Of a DNA stretch of 64,000 bases, positions 37,213 through 47,971 are shown piece by piece. The DNA is taken from NCBI GenBank assembly GCA_019745505.1, contig JAIETE010000030.1, positions 1 through 64,000 of the forward strand, in the 5' to 3' direction. Position 1 is the first letter of the stretch; each line of letters starts with the position of its first letter. This DNA is from Candidatus Obscuribacterales bacterium (GTDB lineage: Bacteria > Cyanobacteriota > Vampirovibrionia > Obscuribacterales > Obscuribacteraceae). The position numbers and the translations under genes were made by a program. The notes beneath the pieces were generated by a model. The model was not told the origin of the DNA and did not search any database. It worked only from the letters and a program-made list of their open reading frames with translations.

Positions 37213-37911
37213 ATGTCTTTCTTCCGTTCACGGCTTACCTGTACAAACCAACCGATCTTGAAATTGCCCCGTGAGCATGGTGCTGTCACCGTATTCTCGC
37301 TGGCAACGCTTGTCTCTCTCTTTCTCTCATTCGGTGAGTTAACGCGCCTCGCATGGGCTTTAGTTTTGCTGTGGCTGATGATGGTATCCGCTTACGACTG
37401 TAAGTTGCTTTTCCGTACTACTTGTTTGTCAATTTTGTTGATGGGGCTGTGTGGAAATTTAACTGGCGCTCTCTTCTTTCTCCTCGTCTTTTTTGGCATC
37501 GAGACGATCAAGTCCTCTCACGGTGTAAGAGATCTCTGGTGGAGGGAAATACTGGGACTTTCGGGAGCAGCCCTGGCGCCGCTTCTTTTGAACGGTTTGA
37601 TATTGAGCAATTTTCAGTCAACACTTATCGCTTGTTTGGCTTTTCTCGCATCTGTTATGACAGGAATTTCTTTGATTCATGCCCGAAAACCTGAGCTTAA
37701 TGTCAATCCGATTATGACAGCCATTCTTTCCCTGTTTCTCTGGATCTGGCTTGCCCGTTTGAATCCGATATTGACGATGGCCTGTCTCGCACCTTTTTGC
37801 TTGCAGGTGCTCTGGCTCTTCAAAGCAGTAAGTCCTAGTTTCAAACAACTCGGCATTGCCCAGGCAGCTTGTATGACCACGGTTTCTCTGGCTGTCCTCT
37901 TTTTACACTGA
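37213..37911 (+). CDS. YwiC-like membrane protein
   Basis: The 232-residue protein has about seven hydrophobic segments and the YwiC family start KLPREHGAVTVFSLATL (about 17-34). The function of YwiC is unknown. In Bacillus subtilis ywiC sits among nar and fnr genes, and here again it lies beside narK, a conserved linkage that points to anaerobic nitrate metabolism. It is convergent with the following hypothetical gene. Confidence 0.78.
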   Translation: MSFFRSRLTCTNQPILKLPREHGAVTVFSLATLVSLFLSFGELTRLAWALVLLWLMMVSAYDCKLLFRTTCLSILLMGLCGNLTGALFFLLVFFGIETIKSSHGVRDLWWREILGLSGAALAPLLLNGLILSNFQSTLIACLAFLASVMTGISLIHARKPELNVNPIMTAILSLFLWIWLARLNPILTMACLAPFCLQVLWLFKAVSPSFKQLGIAQAACMTTVSLAVLFLH

Positions 37912-37945
37912 GTCACCATACAGAGTTGTTTCTCTTTTTCAAAGC

Positions 37946-39562
37946 TCATTGTGAGATGTTCTTGAGCTTTGTTTCCATATCCTTCAGTTTGTTCATTCTG
38001 TCAGTCAGCTTTTGATGCGGGAGTGTGGCTTGCTGGCCCATTGTGTACAAGTCCATTTCGCCGCGTGTTCGGGATTGAAGTGTGTCTAGTATCCATAGGC
38101 TTGTACCAGGTATATAGCTCGTAGCTCCCTGCGCGACCCTCTGTCCGAATAGCTGGGCCTGCGTCTTTCGAGACGGTGCGGAGCCAAAATACTTGGTCAA
38201 AGGATTAGTCGGTCCTTTTGCTGCGGTTTTCTTCGCGGATTGCTGCTTCGCAACCGAAGTGCTGAATCCGTATCCGGCATTCATGAGTTGAATACCCCAG
38301 GCCATTTTGCTACCACCGATTGCGGCGTTGAAGAGGCAGCGCTCGATGAACTCTCGATCTGCTTTCTTCTTCTCCGCCGCATTCATTTCTGCCTGCTTCT
38401 TCAGAATTCCACCAGCAGAGTCATATATTGAAATTCGTTGCGTGAGAGAGGAGGAATTCTGCGTCTGCTGTCTAAGGCTGGCCAGATGTTCCGCCAGTTG
38501 TGCCTTGGGAATTTCACCGAAGTCCTTTTTCATCAGCCTTCGATCTATTGAGCCAACACAGTTGCTAACGGCCCTTCCCATCTCGGGACCTAGTGCTATG
38601 GTTGCTCCCGATATCGTGAACCCTATTCCGGCCGGACCTGCCAACCTTGGCTTACGACAGGTGACCGCCAATAGTCCGCACAGAGAGCCTAGATAACCGC
38701 CTGTAGTAGCAGATACGAAACCGTTCAGGTATGCGAAGTTGCGGGCTGCGAGCCTCTTCTTTGCCCGCACATGAAAATTGCAATACTCGGAAACTGCCAT
38801 GTTTCTCAGATCCTGCAGCACCGGGGTCTCGCTCTCTGCGACCTGCCGTTGCTCTTGACTCAGTGAACTCAGTCCGGAAAGCAAAATTTCTCTTTCCTTG
38901 ATCTTCTCATCAATGCGCTGCATTAGCGCGATTGCCCTTTTCTTGGTGCTCTTTGTGTCCAGTCCGGTTTTCTTAATTCTTCGATCGTTCGCCAGATCAA
39001 GGGCGGATTCTAGAAGAATGCCGCCTGTAATTATCGAATGACTGGTTAAAAGCATAATGGGCCCTGACTTGAGAGCCGTTCGCGATGCCGCTGCGGGCTT
39101 TCGCCAGGTCCGCCAGCGTTCCGCGGCGATCGTTGTAATACCGGCTGTCGCTACTCCCGAGCCGCCTAAGTTGTACAGGAACGTTCTCCAAGGCTTTATG
39201 CGGTTTTTGTCTGTCGATTTCATCCGCAGGTCGGTATTCAACCTGAGTAATTCGATTTCCAAACCCAAGATTTCATTTGACAAACCGTCGACCTGGTTCG
39301 GGTATGGAGTTTGCTCGCCTCTTAGGGCCGGCGTTTCGTCAGGGACTGCGTCATAGGTTATCCGCAATCTGCTGTCCGGAATTGTTTTTTCTTCAAAATT
39401 TGGTTGCGCAGACTCAGTAAGCGAGTGTAGATGCTCCTGCTCAGCTTGACTCGATTCATATGGCGTCTGAGTCGATGCTTCATTCGCCCTAACAGGGACG
39501 GCTCCGGCACTGAGCAGCGGCAGAACCAGCAGAAGTGAAATATTTCCTCTTCTATTTTTCAT
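37946..39562 (-). CDS. Hypothetical secreted or membrane protein
   Basis: The 538-residue protein begins with a signal peptide (MKNRRGNISLLLVLPLLSAGAVPVRA). Two glycine/alanine-rich hydrophobic stretches near 125-190 and 285-330 and charged helical parts with LR/EL repeats follow, suggesting helices and coiled coil. The latter half has a Lys/Ala-rich area. No family is recognised. No partner gene is evident; the neighbours are a YwiC-like gene and an acyl-CoA dehydrogenase. The length and intact frame over 1.6 kb support a real gene. Confidence 0.65.
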   Translation of the reverse strand: MKNRRGNISLLLVLPLLSAGAVPVRANEASTQTPYESSQAEQEHLHSLTESAQPNFEEKTIPDSRLRITYDAVPDETPALRGEQTPYPNQVDGLSNEILGLEIELLRLNTDLRMKSTDKNRIKPWRTFLYNLGGSGVATAGITTIAAERWRTWRKPAAASRTALKSGPIMLLTSHSIITGGILLESALDLANDRRIKKTGLDTKSTKKRAIALMQRIDEKIKEREILLSGLSSLSQEQRQVAESETPVLQDLRNMAVSEYCNFHVRAKKRLAARNFAYLNGFVSATTGGYLGSLCGLLAVTCRKPRLAGPAGIGFTISGATIALGPEMGRAVSNCVGSIDRRLMKKDFGEIPKAQLAEHLASLRQQTQNSSSLTQRISIYDSAGGILKKQAEMNAAEKKKADREFIERCLFNAAIGGSKMAWGIQLMNAGYGFSTSVAKQQSAKKTAAKGPTNPLTKYFGSAPSRKTQAQLFGQRVAQGATSYIPGTSLWILDTLQSRTRGEMDLYTMGQQATLPHQKLTDRMNKLKDMETKLKNISQ

Positions 39563-39596
39563 TTGTTGTCATCCTTGAACTGGTCACTGTCTTCTC

Positions 39597-40754
39597 TCAG
39601 ACGTTTGCTTTGGTCGACTCCGTCGTCAATTGTCTTGAAATAATCAACCTCTGTATCTGGCTGGTCCCTTCGTAAATCTGAAAAATCTTTGCGTCTCTCA
39701 TTAGTTTTTCAACTGGATATTCTCTCGAGTAGCCATACCCACCGAATATTTGTACCGCATCTACTGCTGTCTGCATTGCAGTATCAGCGGCGAAAGCTTT
39801 TGCTATGGCGGCTTCCCTCGTGTTGCGTTTGCCCTGGTCGATGAGCCAGGCTGCTTTCCAAGCAAGCAGGCGTGCGGCCTCGACATTCTTGTCCATATCG
39901 GCGAGCATGAATGCTATGGATTGGTAGTTTGCAATTTGCTGACCGAAGGCCTGTCTTTCGCGTGCGTAAGAGACCGCATATTGCATTGCAGACCGGGCTA
40001 ATCCGACAGCAGCTGCTGCGACTAGAGGTCTGGTATGATCGAAGGCTGACATCGAGATTTTAAATCCGTCCCCTTCATTTCCTAAGCGATTGTCGGAGCC
40101 AACTTTCACATCGTCAAAGGTTATAGCGCGCGTGTCGCTGGCTCTTTGACCCATATTGCTCTCTTTCTTGCCAACAGAAATTCCTTCAGCCTCACGACTT
40201 ACTATGAAGGCCGTCATACCGCGGCTGCCCTGCTCAGGTTCCGTTGCTGCAAGAACATAGTACCAGTCTGCAACGCCGGCATTGGTAATCCACATTTTTT
40301 GTCCATTCAGTACATAATCGTTACCAATTTTCTTAGCTGTCGTTTTAATTCCTGCAACATCAGAACCTGCCTGTGGTTCCGTCACGCAGTAAGCTGCGAA
40401 TGCGAGCCTCTCCGTCATTGGCGTGAGAAACTTTTTTTTCTGCTCGGAGCTGCCTGCCACTATAAGTGGTGCTTCGGCCAGATTGTTTGCTTCCATGGCA
40501 GTTCCGATCCCCGTGCATGCGGCACCGATCTCTTCGGCAATCAAGCAACCTTCGAGGACGCCCAACCCCGGTCCTCCGAACTCTTCCGGAATATGAGTGT
40601 TCATCAAACCGGATTCCCAGGCTTTTTGGCATATCTGTCTTGGAAATTCGCCTGTTTCATCATGGTGCGCACTCTTAGGTACAATTTCCTTGACTGCGAA
40701 GTCTTTGGCCAGGCGTCTAATCTGCTCTTGTTCCTGGGATAGTTGAAAATCCAT
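39597..40754 (-). CDS. Acyl-CoA dehydrogenase
   Basis: The 385-residue flavoenzyme introduces a trans double bond into acyl-CoA and passes electrons to ETF. Family marks are the FAD-binding stretch AYCVTEPQAGSDVAG near 125, WITNAG near 160, and the C-terminal IYEGTSQIQRLIISR carrying the catalytic Glu of the short/medium-chain type. The start at 40754 has a good AAAGGAGC ribosome site; the longer frame to 40811 is not supported. It is divergent from an HxlR regulator that may control it. Confidence 0.93.
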   Translation of the reverse strand: MDFQLSQEQEQIRRLAKDFAVKEIVPKSAHHDETGEFPRQICQKAWESGLMNTHIPEEFGGPGLGVLEGCLIAEEIGAACTGIGTAMEANNLAEAPLIVAGSSEQKKKFLTPMTERLAFAAYCVTEPQAGSDVAGIKTTAKKIGNDYVLNGQKMWITNAGVADWYYVLAATEPEQGSRGMTAFIVSREAEGISVGKKESNMGQRASDTRAITFDDVKVGSDNRLGNEGDGFKISMSAFDHTRPLVAAAAVGLARSAMQYAVSYARERQAFGQQIANYQSIAFMLADMDKNVEAARLLAWKAAWLIDQGKRNTREAAIAKAFAADTAMQTAVDAVQIFGGYGYSREYPVEKLMRDAKIFQIYEGTSQIQRLIISRQLTTESTKANV

Positions 40755-40940
40755 GGTCTGCTCCTTTGCATCTTCTGTCTTTGGATCGTTCTTCACTACG
40801 TATGAGCTCAAGGCGGTCTTAATTTAACGCTTCACCAAATTTCGAGTATCCTACTGGCGAATGATGCATGCGCGCATTCTAAAAAGGATTTTCTCGGCTT
40901 CGCGATTCGCTAGTCATTTAGGATGAGGGAGTCCTATTTT

Positions 40941-40974
40941 GAAATTGTTATATTTGTAATACAGACTCAATTTC
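40941..40974. promoter_or_regulatory. Inverted repeat in HxlR/acyl-CoA dehydrogenase promoter
   Basis: Arms GAAATTG and CAATTTC are separated by 20 bases, ending 11 bases before the HxlR start codon. Autoregulatory operators of HxlR proteins often lie in such divergent promoters, so it is a candidate site; binding is inferred from position only. Confidence 0.35.
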
Positions 40975-40984
40975 CGCTGCGCTC

Positions 40985-41401
40985 ATGGAATATCAAAAGC
41001 ACAAAAAATTGAAAGCGGCCGAAAAGTGCCCCATAGTTAGCGTGCTCGACGTTATTGCAGCCAAGTGGACTGTCGAGATCATGAGAGAAGTATCCCTCGG
41101 GCCGACTCGGACACGAAAATTTTTGCGAGTAATCCCTGGCTTGAGCATGAAGAGTTTGCAAAGCCGGCTGAAGGAATTAGAGAAGTATGGACTGGTAAAT
41201 AGGCAGGAATACGACGTTCTGCCCAGGCGAGTCGAGCATGTGATAACGGACCGCGGCAAAAGGGTGATCAGTATCTATTTGCAATTGAAGGAGCTTTCTG
41301 ACGAGATGTTTCCTGTTTTCTGCGTATGCCCTATGGAAATCTCTGCGCCAGGAGTTTGCTCAGAGTTCAGCTGTCCCCATCGACCAGCCGGGAGAGACTG
41401 A
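40985..41401 (+). CDS. HxlR-family transcriptional regulator with C-terminal cysteine cluster
   Basis: The 138-residue protein carries the HxlR winged helix: CPIVSVLDVIAAKWTVEIMREV near 15-36, RKFLRVIPGLSMKSLQSRLKELEKYGLV and a wing with YDVLPRRVEHVITDRGK. The conserved N-terminal Cys (about 15) is a known redox-sensing residue in related proteins. Unusual is a tail with four more cysteines (FCVCP, VCSEFSCPH), which could bind metal or respond to oxidation. Divergent from the acyl-CoA dehydrogenase gene and followed by a terminator. Confidence 0.88.
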   Translation: MEYQKHKKLKAAEKCPIVSVLDVIAAKWTVEIMREVSLGPTRTRKFLRVIPGLSMKSLQSRLKELEKYGLVNRQEYDVLPRRVEHVITDRGKRVISIYLQLKELSDEMFPVFCVCPMEISAPGVCSEFSCPHRPAGRD

Positions 41402-41440
41402 AAAGGAAGAAGGAGTCTTTTATGACTCTTTCTTCCTTTT
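41401..41440 (+). terminator. Rho-independent terminator of the HxlR gene
   Basis: A strong stem formed by GGAAGAAGGAGTC and GACTCTTTCTTCC with a six-base loop starts at the stop codon and ends in TTTT. The complementary A-run on the left means it could work in both directions, also ending the convergent radical SAM transcript. Confidence 0.8.
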
Positions 41441-41534
41441 CTGCTTCAGCCGAAGTACAACATGTTAGACGTTCGATTGATTTTGGCAGAAATCGAAGTG
41501 CCATTCTTCCACCGATTGAATGAGCACCTGAAGG

Positions 41535-42665
41535 TTACCTCTGGGTGTCGACAAAAGAGCATAAAGTATCTTCAGCCAGGTGATTTCCTGATTCTGCGAA
41601 AGCCCTTGCGCGCGAGCCGCCGCATAGCTCTTTGTACCGGCAGGTACCACATTTGCCACCGAGCTGCTGCGCGTTTCGCAATGAATTGAACAGAGGATGC
41701 TGTCTGTATATGTCGACAAGCGAAGTTTCTCGAATATTGCCGCAGCTAAGGGGTAAGAATCCGCTCGGGTATATGTCTCCGACGTGGGAGATGAACATGA
41801 TTCCCTTTCCATCGTTCACCGACTGGTAAGACCTCAACGCGCCAAGCTTGAAAGAGGGGGATATTCCGGCAAGCGCATCGTCAGAATCGGATGAATTACG
41901 CTCTAGGTATTCCAGCAAAACACGGCGAAAATGCGGAGCTGCTGTCGCCTTTACGTCGAATTTTCCATGTTTGGCGAGGGCAGCCATTTTCAACAGAATT
42001 TCTTCGGCTTCCGTGGAAGATATCTGCATCTCCTTTCCTGCGCGCCCTGTTGGTACTAGGAAGAAAGCACTCCATAGCACGGCGTTGAAATCTTCTACAT
42101 TTTTTATGAGGTTCTCGAATTTTTGAAAGTTTCCCTTCCAGATTGTCGAGTTGATCTGAATCGGAAGTCCATGCTTGTTTGCCCAATTGATAATGTTTAA
42201 GGTCCAATCAAAGGAGCCAGGAACTCTCCTGAAGGCATCATGTGATTCGCGATCTGGTCCGTCCAGGCTGACTGCTATTCTGGCAATACCGCTGTCTTTC
42301 AATGCGCGAATTGTATTTTCTGTCGTTCTTGGAGTAGCGCTTGGAGTGATTGCTGTAGTAAATCCTCTTTCACTGGCGGCCTTAACGATCTGAAATAGGT
42401 CAGGACGCCAGACGGGGTCGCCGCCTGTCAGCACAATCAGCGGTTTGCCGAATTCTGAAAACCGATCCATCACACTGCAACATTCCTCGAATGTCAATTC
42501 CCTGTCGTCTCTCTTTCGGATTGCGCTGGCTCTGCAGTGCACGCAGTTCAGGGCGCAAGCGCGAGTCAGCTCCCAGAGCACAATGTAGGGGGCTTGGTGA
42601 AATGAGCCGCTGAAGCACTTTTTATCTTTGACCAGGCTCTCTTTCTCAGTATTGTTCATATGCAT
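41535..42665 (-). CDS. Radical SAM/SPASM protein, AhbD/NirJ-like
   Basis: The 376-residue protein has a radical SAM domain with CALNCVHC near residue 38 preceded by the IVLWELTRAC pattern, the GGDP motif near 82, and a C-terminal SPASM-type cysteine set (CG.. followed by GGKCGTCRYKELCGG). WELTRACxLxCxHCRA is typical of the heme-forming enzymes AhbD and NirJ and their relatives. With a protoporphyrinogen-oxidase-like gene 4 kb away, a tetrapyrrole role is plausible but not proven. No heme d1 genes are seen nearby. The next ATG in frame is two codons on. Confidence 0.82.
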   Translation of the reverse strand: MHMNNTEKESLVKDKKCFSGSFHQAPYIVLWELTRACALNCVHCRASAIRKRDDRELTFEECCSVMDRFSEFGKPLIVLTGGDPVWRPDLFQIVKAASERGFTTAITPSATPRTTENTIRALKDSGIARIAVSLDGPDRESHDAFRRVPGSFDWTLNIINWANKHGLPIQINSTIWKGNFQKFENLIKNVEDFNAVLWSAFFLVPTGRAGKEMQISSTEAEEILLKMAALAKHGKFDVKATAAPHFRRVLLEYLERNSSDSDDALAGISPSFKLGALRSYQSVNDGKGIMFISHVGDIYPSGFLPLSCGNIRETSLVDIYRQHPLFNSLRNAQQLGGKCGTCRYKELCGGSRARAFAESGNHLAEDTLCSFVDTQR

Positions 42666-42759
42666 TACGACTAACCAAACTGTTTAATTATATGGCTGCA
42701 AAAAGACGCTGCTATCAGCCGATTGGATGATAAACAGCGCAATTAAAATGGATTGTCAT

Positions 42760-44208
42760 CTATTTTGTCAGAATCGGTTTTGTGTGAGGATGCGCTGCCT
42801 TATCCAAGATAAAGTTCAATACGTCTTGAGCGCTGTAATTGTCTCGATTCTGTCCTACAATTCTCTTGATCTCGCCAATGTATTTTCCTGCAGTTACCAG
42901 CGGCGGCTCCAGATATCCATCCTTTTGCACTTGGGATAAGCCCACAGTAGACATTAGTCCATTGCAAAGGCATTTCTTTCCACAAGTTTCTTCTATTTTC
43001 CCGCCCTTCTGAACAAAATTATTAACAGGCTCCCCTGAGCATCTGAATCCAACCGAGCCATCCTCTTTCTTGTATGCTTGACGCAGATAGCCAAGATCGC
43101 AGATCCTTTGCCTGTTCAGATAAATCAATTCATCAGATAATGAGGATTCTACCGGCACTACTTTGAATGGATAGCCTGATGCGGAAGCCGCCGGATCCGT
43201 GAATACTTCTGGTTTTTCCTTTTGTATCCATTCGATTACTTCCCTCTTAATCGAAGCCTCAATTCCTGATTCGTTGCAGAATGCAAACAGGCTGCCGAGC
43301 TGAATGCCTTTTGCACCAGACTCAAGTGCTTTCCTCAGACCCTCCGGGCTTCCGTATCCGCCTGCCAGCCAAAAAGGCAGACCGATCTTTTGAAAGCTAT
43401 CCGTGTCAATTTCGTCTTTGGGACCGTAAATCGGCTCTCCATGCTCGTCGACCCTTACGCCTCCGCGGGGCGGGGCATTGTGCCCCCCCGCGGAGTGATG
43501 TTCGACTACAAAACCGTCCACTTTGCCGCTTGATTTCTTTGCCAGAGAAAGAGCCAGTACTGATGAAGACACGATCGCTAAGAACTTCGGACGTTTCAAA
43601 TCTGTTTGTTTGATCAGATACTTTCTCGGATCAAATTCGACGGTATAGCAGTCTTCCGCGCTGCTGCCTTCGACATCGATTTTTAGGCTGGTAGGTTCTT
43701 GTCTGCTCAGGCGATCGAGTATTCCAGGTATCGCACGAGGAATACCCGCTCCCATGAGGACGAAGTCTACTCCAGCAAGCATTGCTCCGAAAATGGAGGG
43801 CAATGTTGGTAGGTCGATCTTTGTAAGGTAGTTGATACCAACGAGTCCTTCGTGGCCTTCCTTTGCTAAGAAGACTTCCACAAAATTGGCTAATACTGTC
43901 AGATCGATCAGAAGTCCAGCTGACTTCATGCTGTGCATGGACACTGACTTGTAGGGCGTATCGGGTTTTCTGCCCCCCTCAATGAAATACTCCCTCAGGA
44001 TGCGCTGTGCTATTTCTGGTACTGGAAACTTGCCGATTGCCCTGCGAATGGTGCCATCTGCATCGCCATCCTGTAAGCGCCGCGCCAGTACGGTGTCCAG
44101 CATGGTGCCTGAAACGACGCCCATTTGCCCTGCTTGCGCAACTGCTCTGGCTAGGCGGTAATTGGAAACCGCGACACCCATGCCGCCTTGAATGATAGTG
44201 GGATACAT
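42760..44208 (-). CDS. Nitronate monooxygenase/NPD-family flavoprotein
   Basis: The 482-residue protein has the TIM-barrel start MYPTIIQGGMGVAVS, a VLMGAGIP turn, the catalytic-type His stretch EHHSAGGHN near 245 and the FMN-phosphate loop LAGGYGSPEGLRKAL near 290, followed by GAKGIQLGS. It thus belongs to the 2-nitropropane dioxygenase/FabK superfamily. The last 110 residues form an extra region with cysteines (CSGEP, CGKKCLC), not present in short family members. The ATG at 44208 gives the canonical start; the GTG at 44265 would add 19 residues without family support. Substrate unknown. Confidence 0.85.
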   Translation of the reverse strand: MYPTIIQGGMGVAVSNYRLARAVAQAGQMGVVSGTMLDTVLARRLQDGDADGTIRRAIGKFPVPEIAQRILREYFIEGGRKPDTPYKSVSMHSMKSAGLLIDLTVLANFVEVFLAKEGHEGLVGINYLTKIDLPTLPSIFGAMLAGVDFVLMGAGIPRAIPGILDRLSRQEPTSLKIDVEGSSAEDCYTVEFDPRKYLIKQTDLKRPKFLAIVSSSVLALSLAKKSSGKVDGFVVEHHSAGGHNAPPRGGVRVDEHGEPIYGPKDEIDTDSFQKIGLPFWLAGGYGSPEGLRKALESGAKGIQLGSLFAFCNESGIEASIKREVIEWIQKEKPEVFTDPAASASGYPFKVVPVESSLSDELIYLNRQRICDLGYLRQAYKKEDGSVGFRCSGEPVNNFVQKGGKIEETCGKKCLCNGLMSTVGLSQVQKDGYLEPPLVTAGKYIGEIKRIVGQNRDNYSAQDVLNFILDKAAHPHTKPILTK

Positions 44209-44495
44209 GGCTAGTCTAAACTCCCCTGAGAAAACTACATCCTCTCCGACATCGTGGGGCTGCACTTATCCCACTTAACTTTCATTGAGTTATCGAATCC
44301 TAACAAATGGACTGGTTTTTCACTATGGTTACAAAAAGGTGCCCACCTTGTGTAAGGCGGCATTCCTTGCCCTGGGTGAGGAATTGAGCTTTGTATCGTA
44401 GAAGTTAACAGCTGCTGTTTTGAGTCTGAAAATGATTGACAGCGTTGCATGAGCATGCGAAGTTAGTGTCGTTTCGCTCTACGAAGGATATAGAA

Positions 44496-44813
44496 ATGCG
44501 CAAACCTCCGCAAAGATTCCTCAACTTTCAGAAAAATTTTCCTCAGGTTTTTGAAGCTTACGAATTGCTGGGCAAGGCTGTTGCTGAGGCTGGACCGCTT
44601 AATGCAAGAGAGAGTGCTTTGGTCAAGATCGGTATTGCATGCGGTGCAAAACTTGAAGGCGGACTTCATTCGCATTGTCGCAAAGCCTTAGATGCCGGAT
44701 TGAGCCCCCAGGAGATTCGTCAGGCTGTCCTTTTGTCGACTACCACTCTAGGGTTTCCATCTATGATGGCTTGTTTGTCTTGGGTTGATGATGTGATTGA
44801 AGAAAAGAAGTAA
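44496..44813 (+). CDS. Carboxymuconolactone decarboxylase (CMD) domain protein
   Basis: The 105-residue protein has the CMD core NARESALVKIGIACGAKLEGGLHSHCRKALDAGLSPQEIRQAV. The spacing Glu, Cys, and H-S-H-C recalls AhpD-type thiol centres, although the first Cys of the usual CxxC pair is displaced. CMD proteins act in peroxide defence or as small decarboxylases; a redox role is suggested. The start has an AAGGAT ribosome site. A terminator follows 30 bases after the stop, so it is probably monocistronic. Confidence 0.85.
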   Translation: MRKPPQRFLNFQKNFPQVFEAYELLGKAVAEAGPLNARESALVKIGIACGAKLEGGLHSHCRKALDAGLSPQEIRQAVLLSTTTLGFPSMMACLSWVDDVIEEKK

Positions 44814-44842
44814 ACAGTCTTCGAGCTGGAAGTGGTTACCTG

Positions 44843-44880
44843 GAAGAATCCACCTGCGGGTTGATTCTTCTTTTCTTTAT
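44843..44880 (+). terminator. Rho-independent terminator of the CMD gene
   Basis: Arms GAAGAATC and GATTCTTC, extended by a CACC/GGT inner pairing, are followed by TTTTCTTT. It lies between the CMD gene and the tyrosine phenol-lyase gene. Confidence 0.75.
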
Positions 44881-44913
44881 ATTGCGAGACACTTATTCCT
44901 CACATTCAGGTAG

Positions 44914-46416
<1,503 letters not shown>

Positions 46417-46500
46417 TCCGTCGCCGGGTCGATTCGAAAGCCGTCGCTCTTTTCTATTATTGAATCTCGAACTGATTTAGACGTGGATGGTGCTTGATTT

Positions 46501-47949
46501 TTGAATACTTTCAATTTCTGCGAGTCAAACTGCCGTGATAGTTTGAAAGTTGCCATCGTTGGTGGAGGCGTGTCCGGGCTGTCCAGTGCATATTTCTTAC
46601 TTCGAGAAGCGAAGACTCGTGGCGTTCGAATCGAGCCGACTATTTTTGAAGCGAGAAGTGATTTAGGAGGTGTTGTAAAGACCGTCCGCCATGGCGGGCT
46701 GGTTCTTGACATGGGCCCTGAATGTTTTGTCTCCACAAAACCTGCGGTTGGGGAAATTGCTCGCGAATTGCACTTTGATTCAAGAATAATTACTCAGGCT
46801 GAGCGCCGGACATTTATTGCGGAGGCCTCTGCACTTCGTGAAGTTCCGGAAGGACTGCTTTCGATGAATCCAAATATTCCGGCACTCCTCATGAGTCGTC
46901 TTTTCTCCTCTCGTGCAAAGGTCCGCTTGGCTGCCGAGCCTCTGATCAGGCGTGGAAACAACTCCGGCGACGAATCTGTCGCTGATTTCGTCAGCCGGAG
47001 ATTCGGCATCGAGTTCTTGGAGAGACTCGCCGAGCCACTAATTGGTGGATTGTACGGAGCTGACCCATCTATGCTGAGCGCTAAGGCTTCAATGCCTCAC
47101 CTTGTAGGATTGGAAATCGCCCACGGCAGTGTTTTCGTGGGAATGGCCAAGGACCGATGCCGTCAGCTAATCGAGCACGATAGACAGAGGACGCTTGCAA
47201 AGTCTAATGCCGGTACTATGTCTACTTTTGACGGCGGCATGGGTGTGTTGGTTGATGAGTTGAAAGCTAGCCTCGGTACCAGGGTAAGAATCATCAATTC
47301 TCAGGTCGTCTTTTTGTGCCGGTATGGAGGCGCAAACAAGTGGCTGATTGGGAGCCGCGATCGGAAAAAAGAGTGGTTTGATGCCATCATGATTGCATTA
47401 CCAGGACCGGCTGCAGCACCCCTTCTCTTTTCGGTTGATGAAAGTCTTTCATGTGCTCTTTCTTCGATAAAGTATTCTTCTCCGGCGGTTGTGAGCATGG
47501 TCTTCGAACAGGCAGCCCTGGCAGAGCCTTTGAAGGGATCGGGTTTTCTTGTCCCCAAAAGCATAAGACGGAGCGTACGAGCATGCACCTTCAGCAGCAA
47601 TAAATTCAGGAGAGAAATGACAAGGGAGCACGTTGTCTTGCGAGCTTCTTGCAATGTTGCTGATGCGAAGAGCAGTGATGAGGAGATCAAATTGGCCGCT
47701 GTCGATGAGCTTAGGGATTATCTGAAAATACTCGAAGAGCCTATCTTTTCAATTGTGGCCAGGCATGAGAATGCAATCCCGCAATTTGCACCAGGATATG
47801 AAAATCTTCTTGCGTTGATCGAGAGACGCAAGGCTGCTTTGCCTGGTTTCGCGCTCGTCGGTAATGCTTTCGGCGGCATGGGCGTTTCTGATTGTGTGAT
47901 GAGAGCCCGTCTGGAGAGTGAACGACTTCTCGAGCAAATTGAGTTCTAG
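46501..47949 (+). CDS. Protoporphyrinogen/coproporphyrinogen oxidase, HemY/CgoX type
   Basis: The 482-residue flavoprotein opens with the FAD-binding VAIVGGGVSGLSSAYFLL, followed by FEARSDLGGVVKTVRHGGLVLDMGPECF, EPLIGGLYGADP near 180 and a closing VGNAFGGMGVSDCV, all typical of HemY/CgoX. It oxidises a porphyrinogen to porphyrin in heme synthesis. The frame opens with TTG at 46501; another TTG 42 bases on is possible and neither has a clear ribosome site, so the start is uncertain. It sits between two PLP lyase genes, 22 bases before the second. Whether the three act together is unknown. Confidence 0.9.
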   Translation: MNTFNFCESNCRDSLKVAIVGGGVSGLSSAYFLLREAKTRGVRIEPTIFEARSDLGGVVKTVRHGGLVLDMGPECFVSTKPAVGEIARELHFDSRIITQAERRTFIAEASALREVPEGLLSMNPNIPALLMSRLFSSRAKVRLAAEPLIRRGNNSGDESVADFVSRRFGIEFLERLAEPLIGGLYGADPSMLSAKASMPHLVGLEIAHGSVFVGMAKDRCRQLIEHDRQRTLAKSNAGTMSTFDGGMGVLVDELKASLGTRVRIINSQVVFLCRYGGANKWLIGSRDRKKEWFDAIMIALPGPAAAPLLFSVDESLSCALSSIKYSSPAVVSMVFEQAALAEPLKGSGFLVPKSIRRSVRACTFSSNKFRREMTREHVVLRASCNVADAKSSDEEIKLAAVDELRDYLKILEEPIFSIVARHENAIPQFAPGYENLLALIERRKAALPGFALVGNAFGGMGVSDCVMRARLESERLLEQIEF

Positions 47950-47971
47950 TTCGCCAGGAAAAGGTGCGTTG

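Noticed and set aside
38307-38696. 129-codon plus-strand ORF
   Set aside because: It is a shadow of the hypothetical gene on the other strand, whose frame is longer and has a signal peptide.
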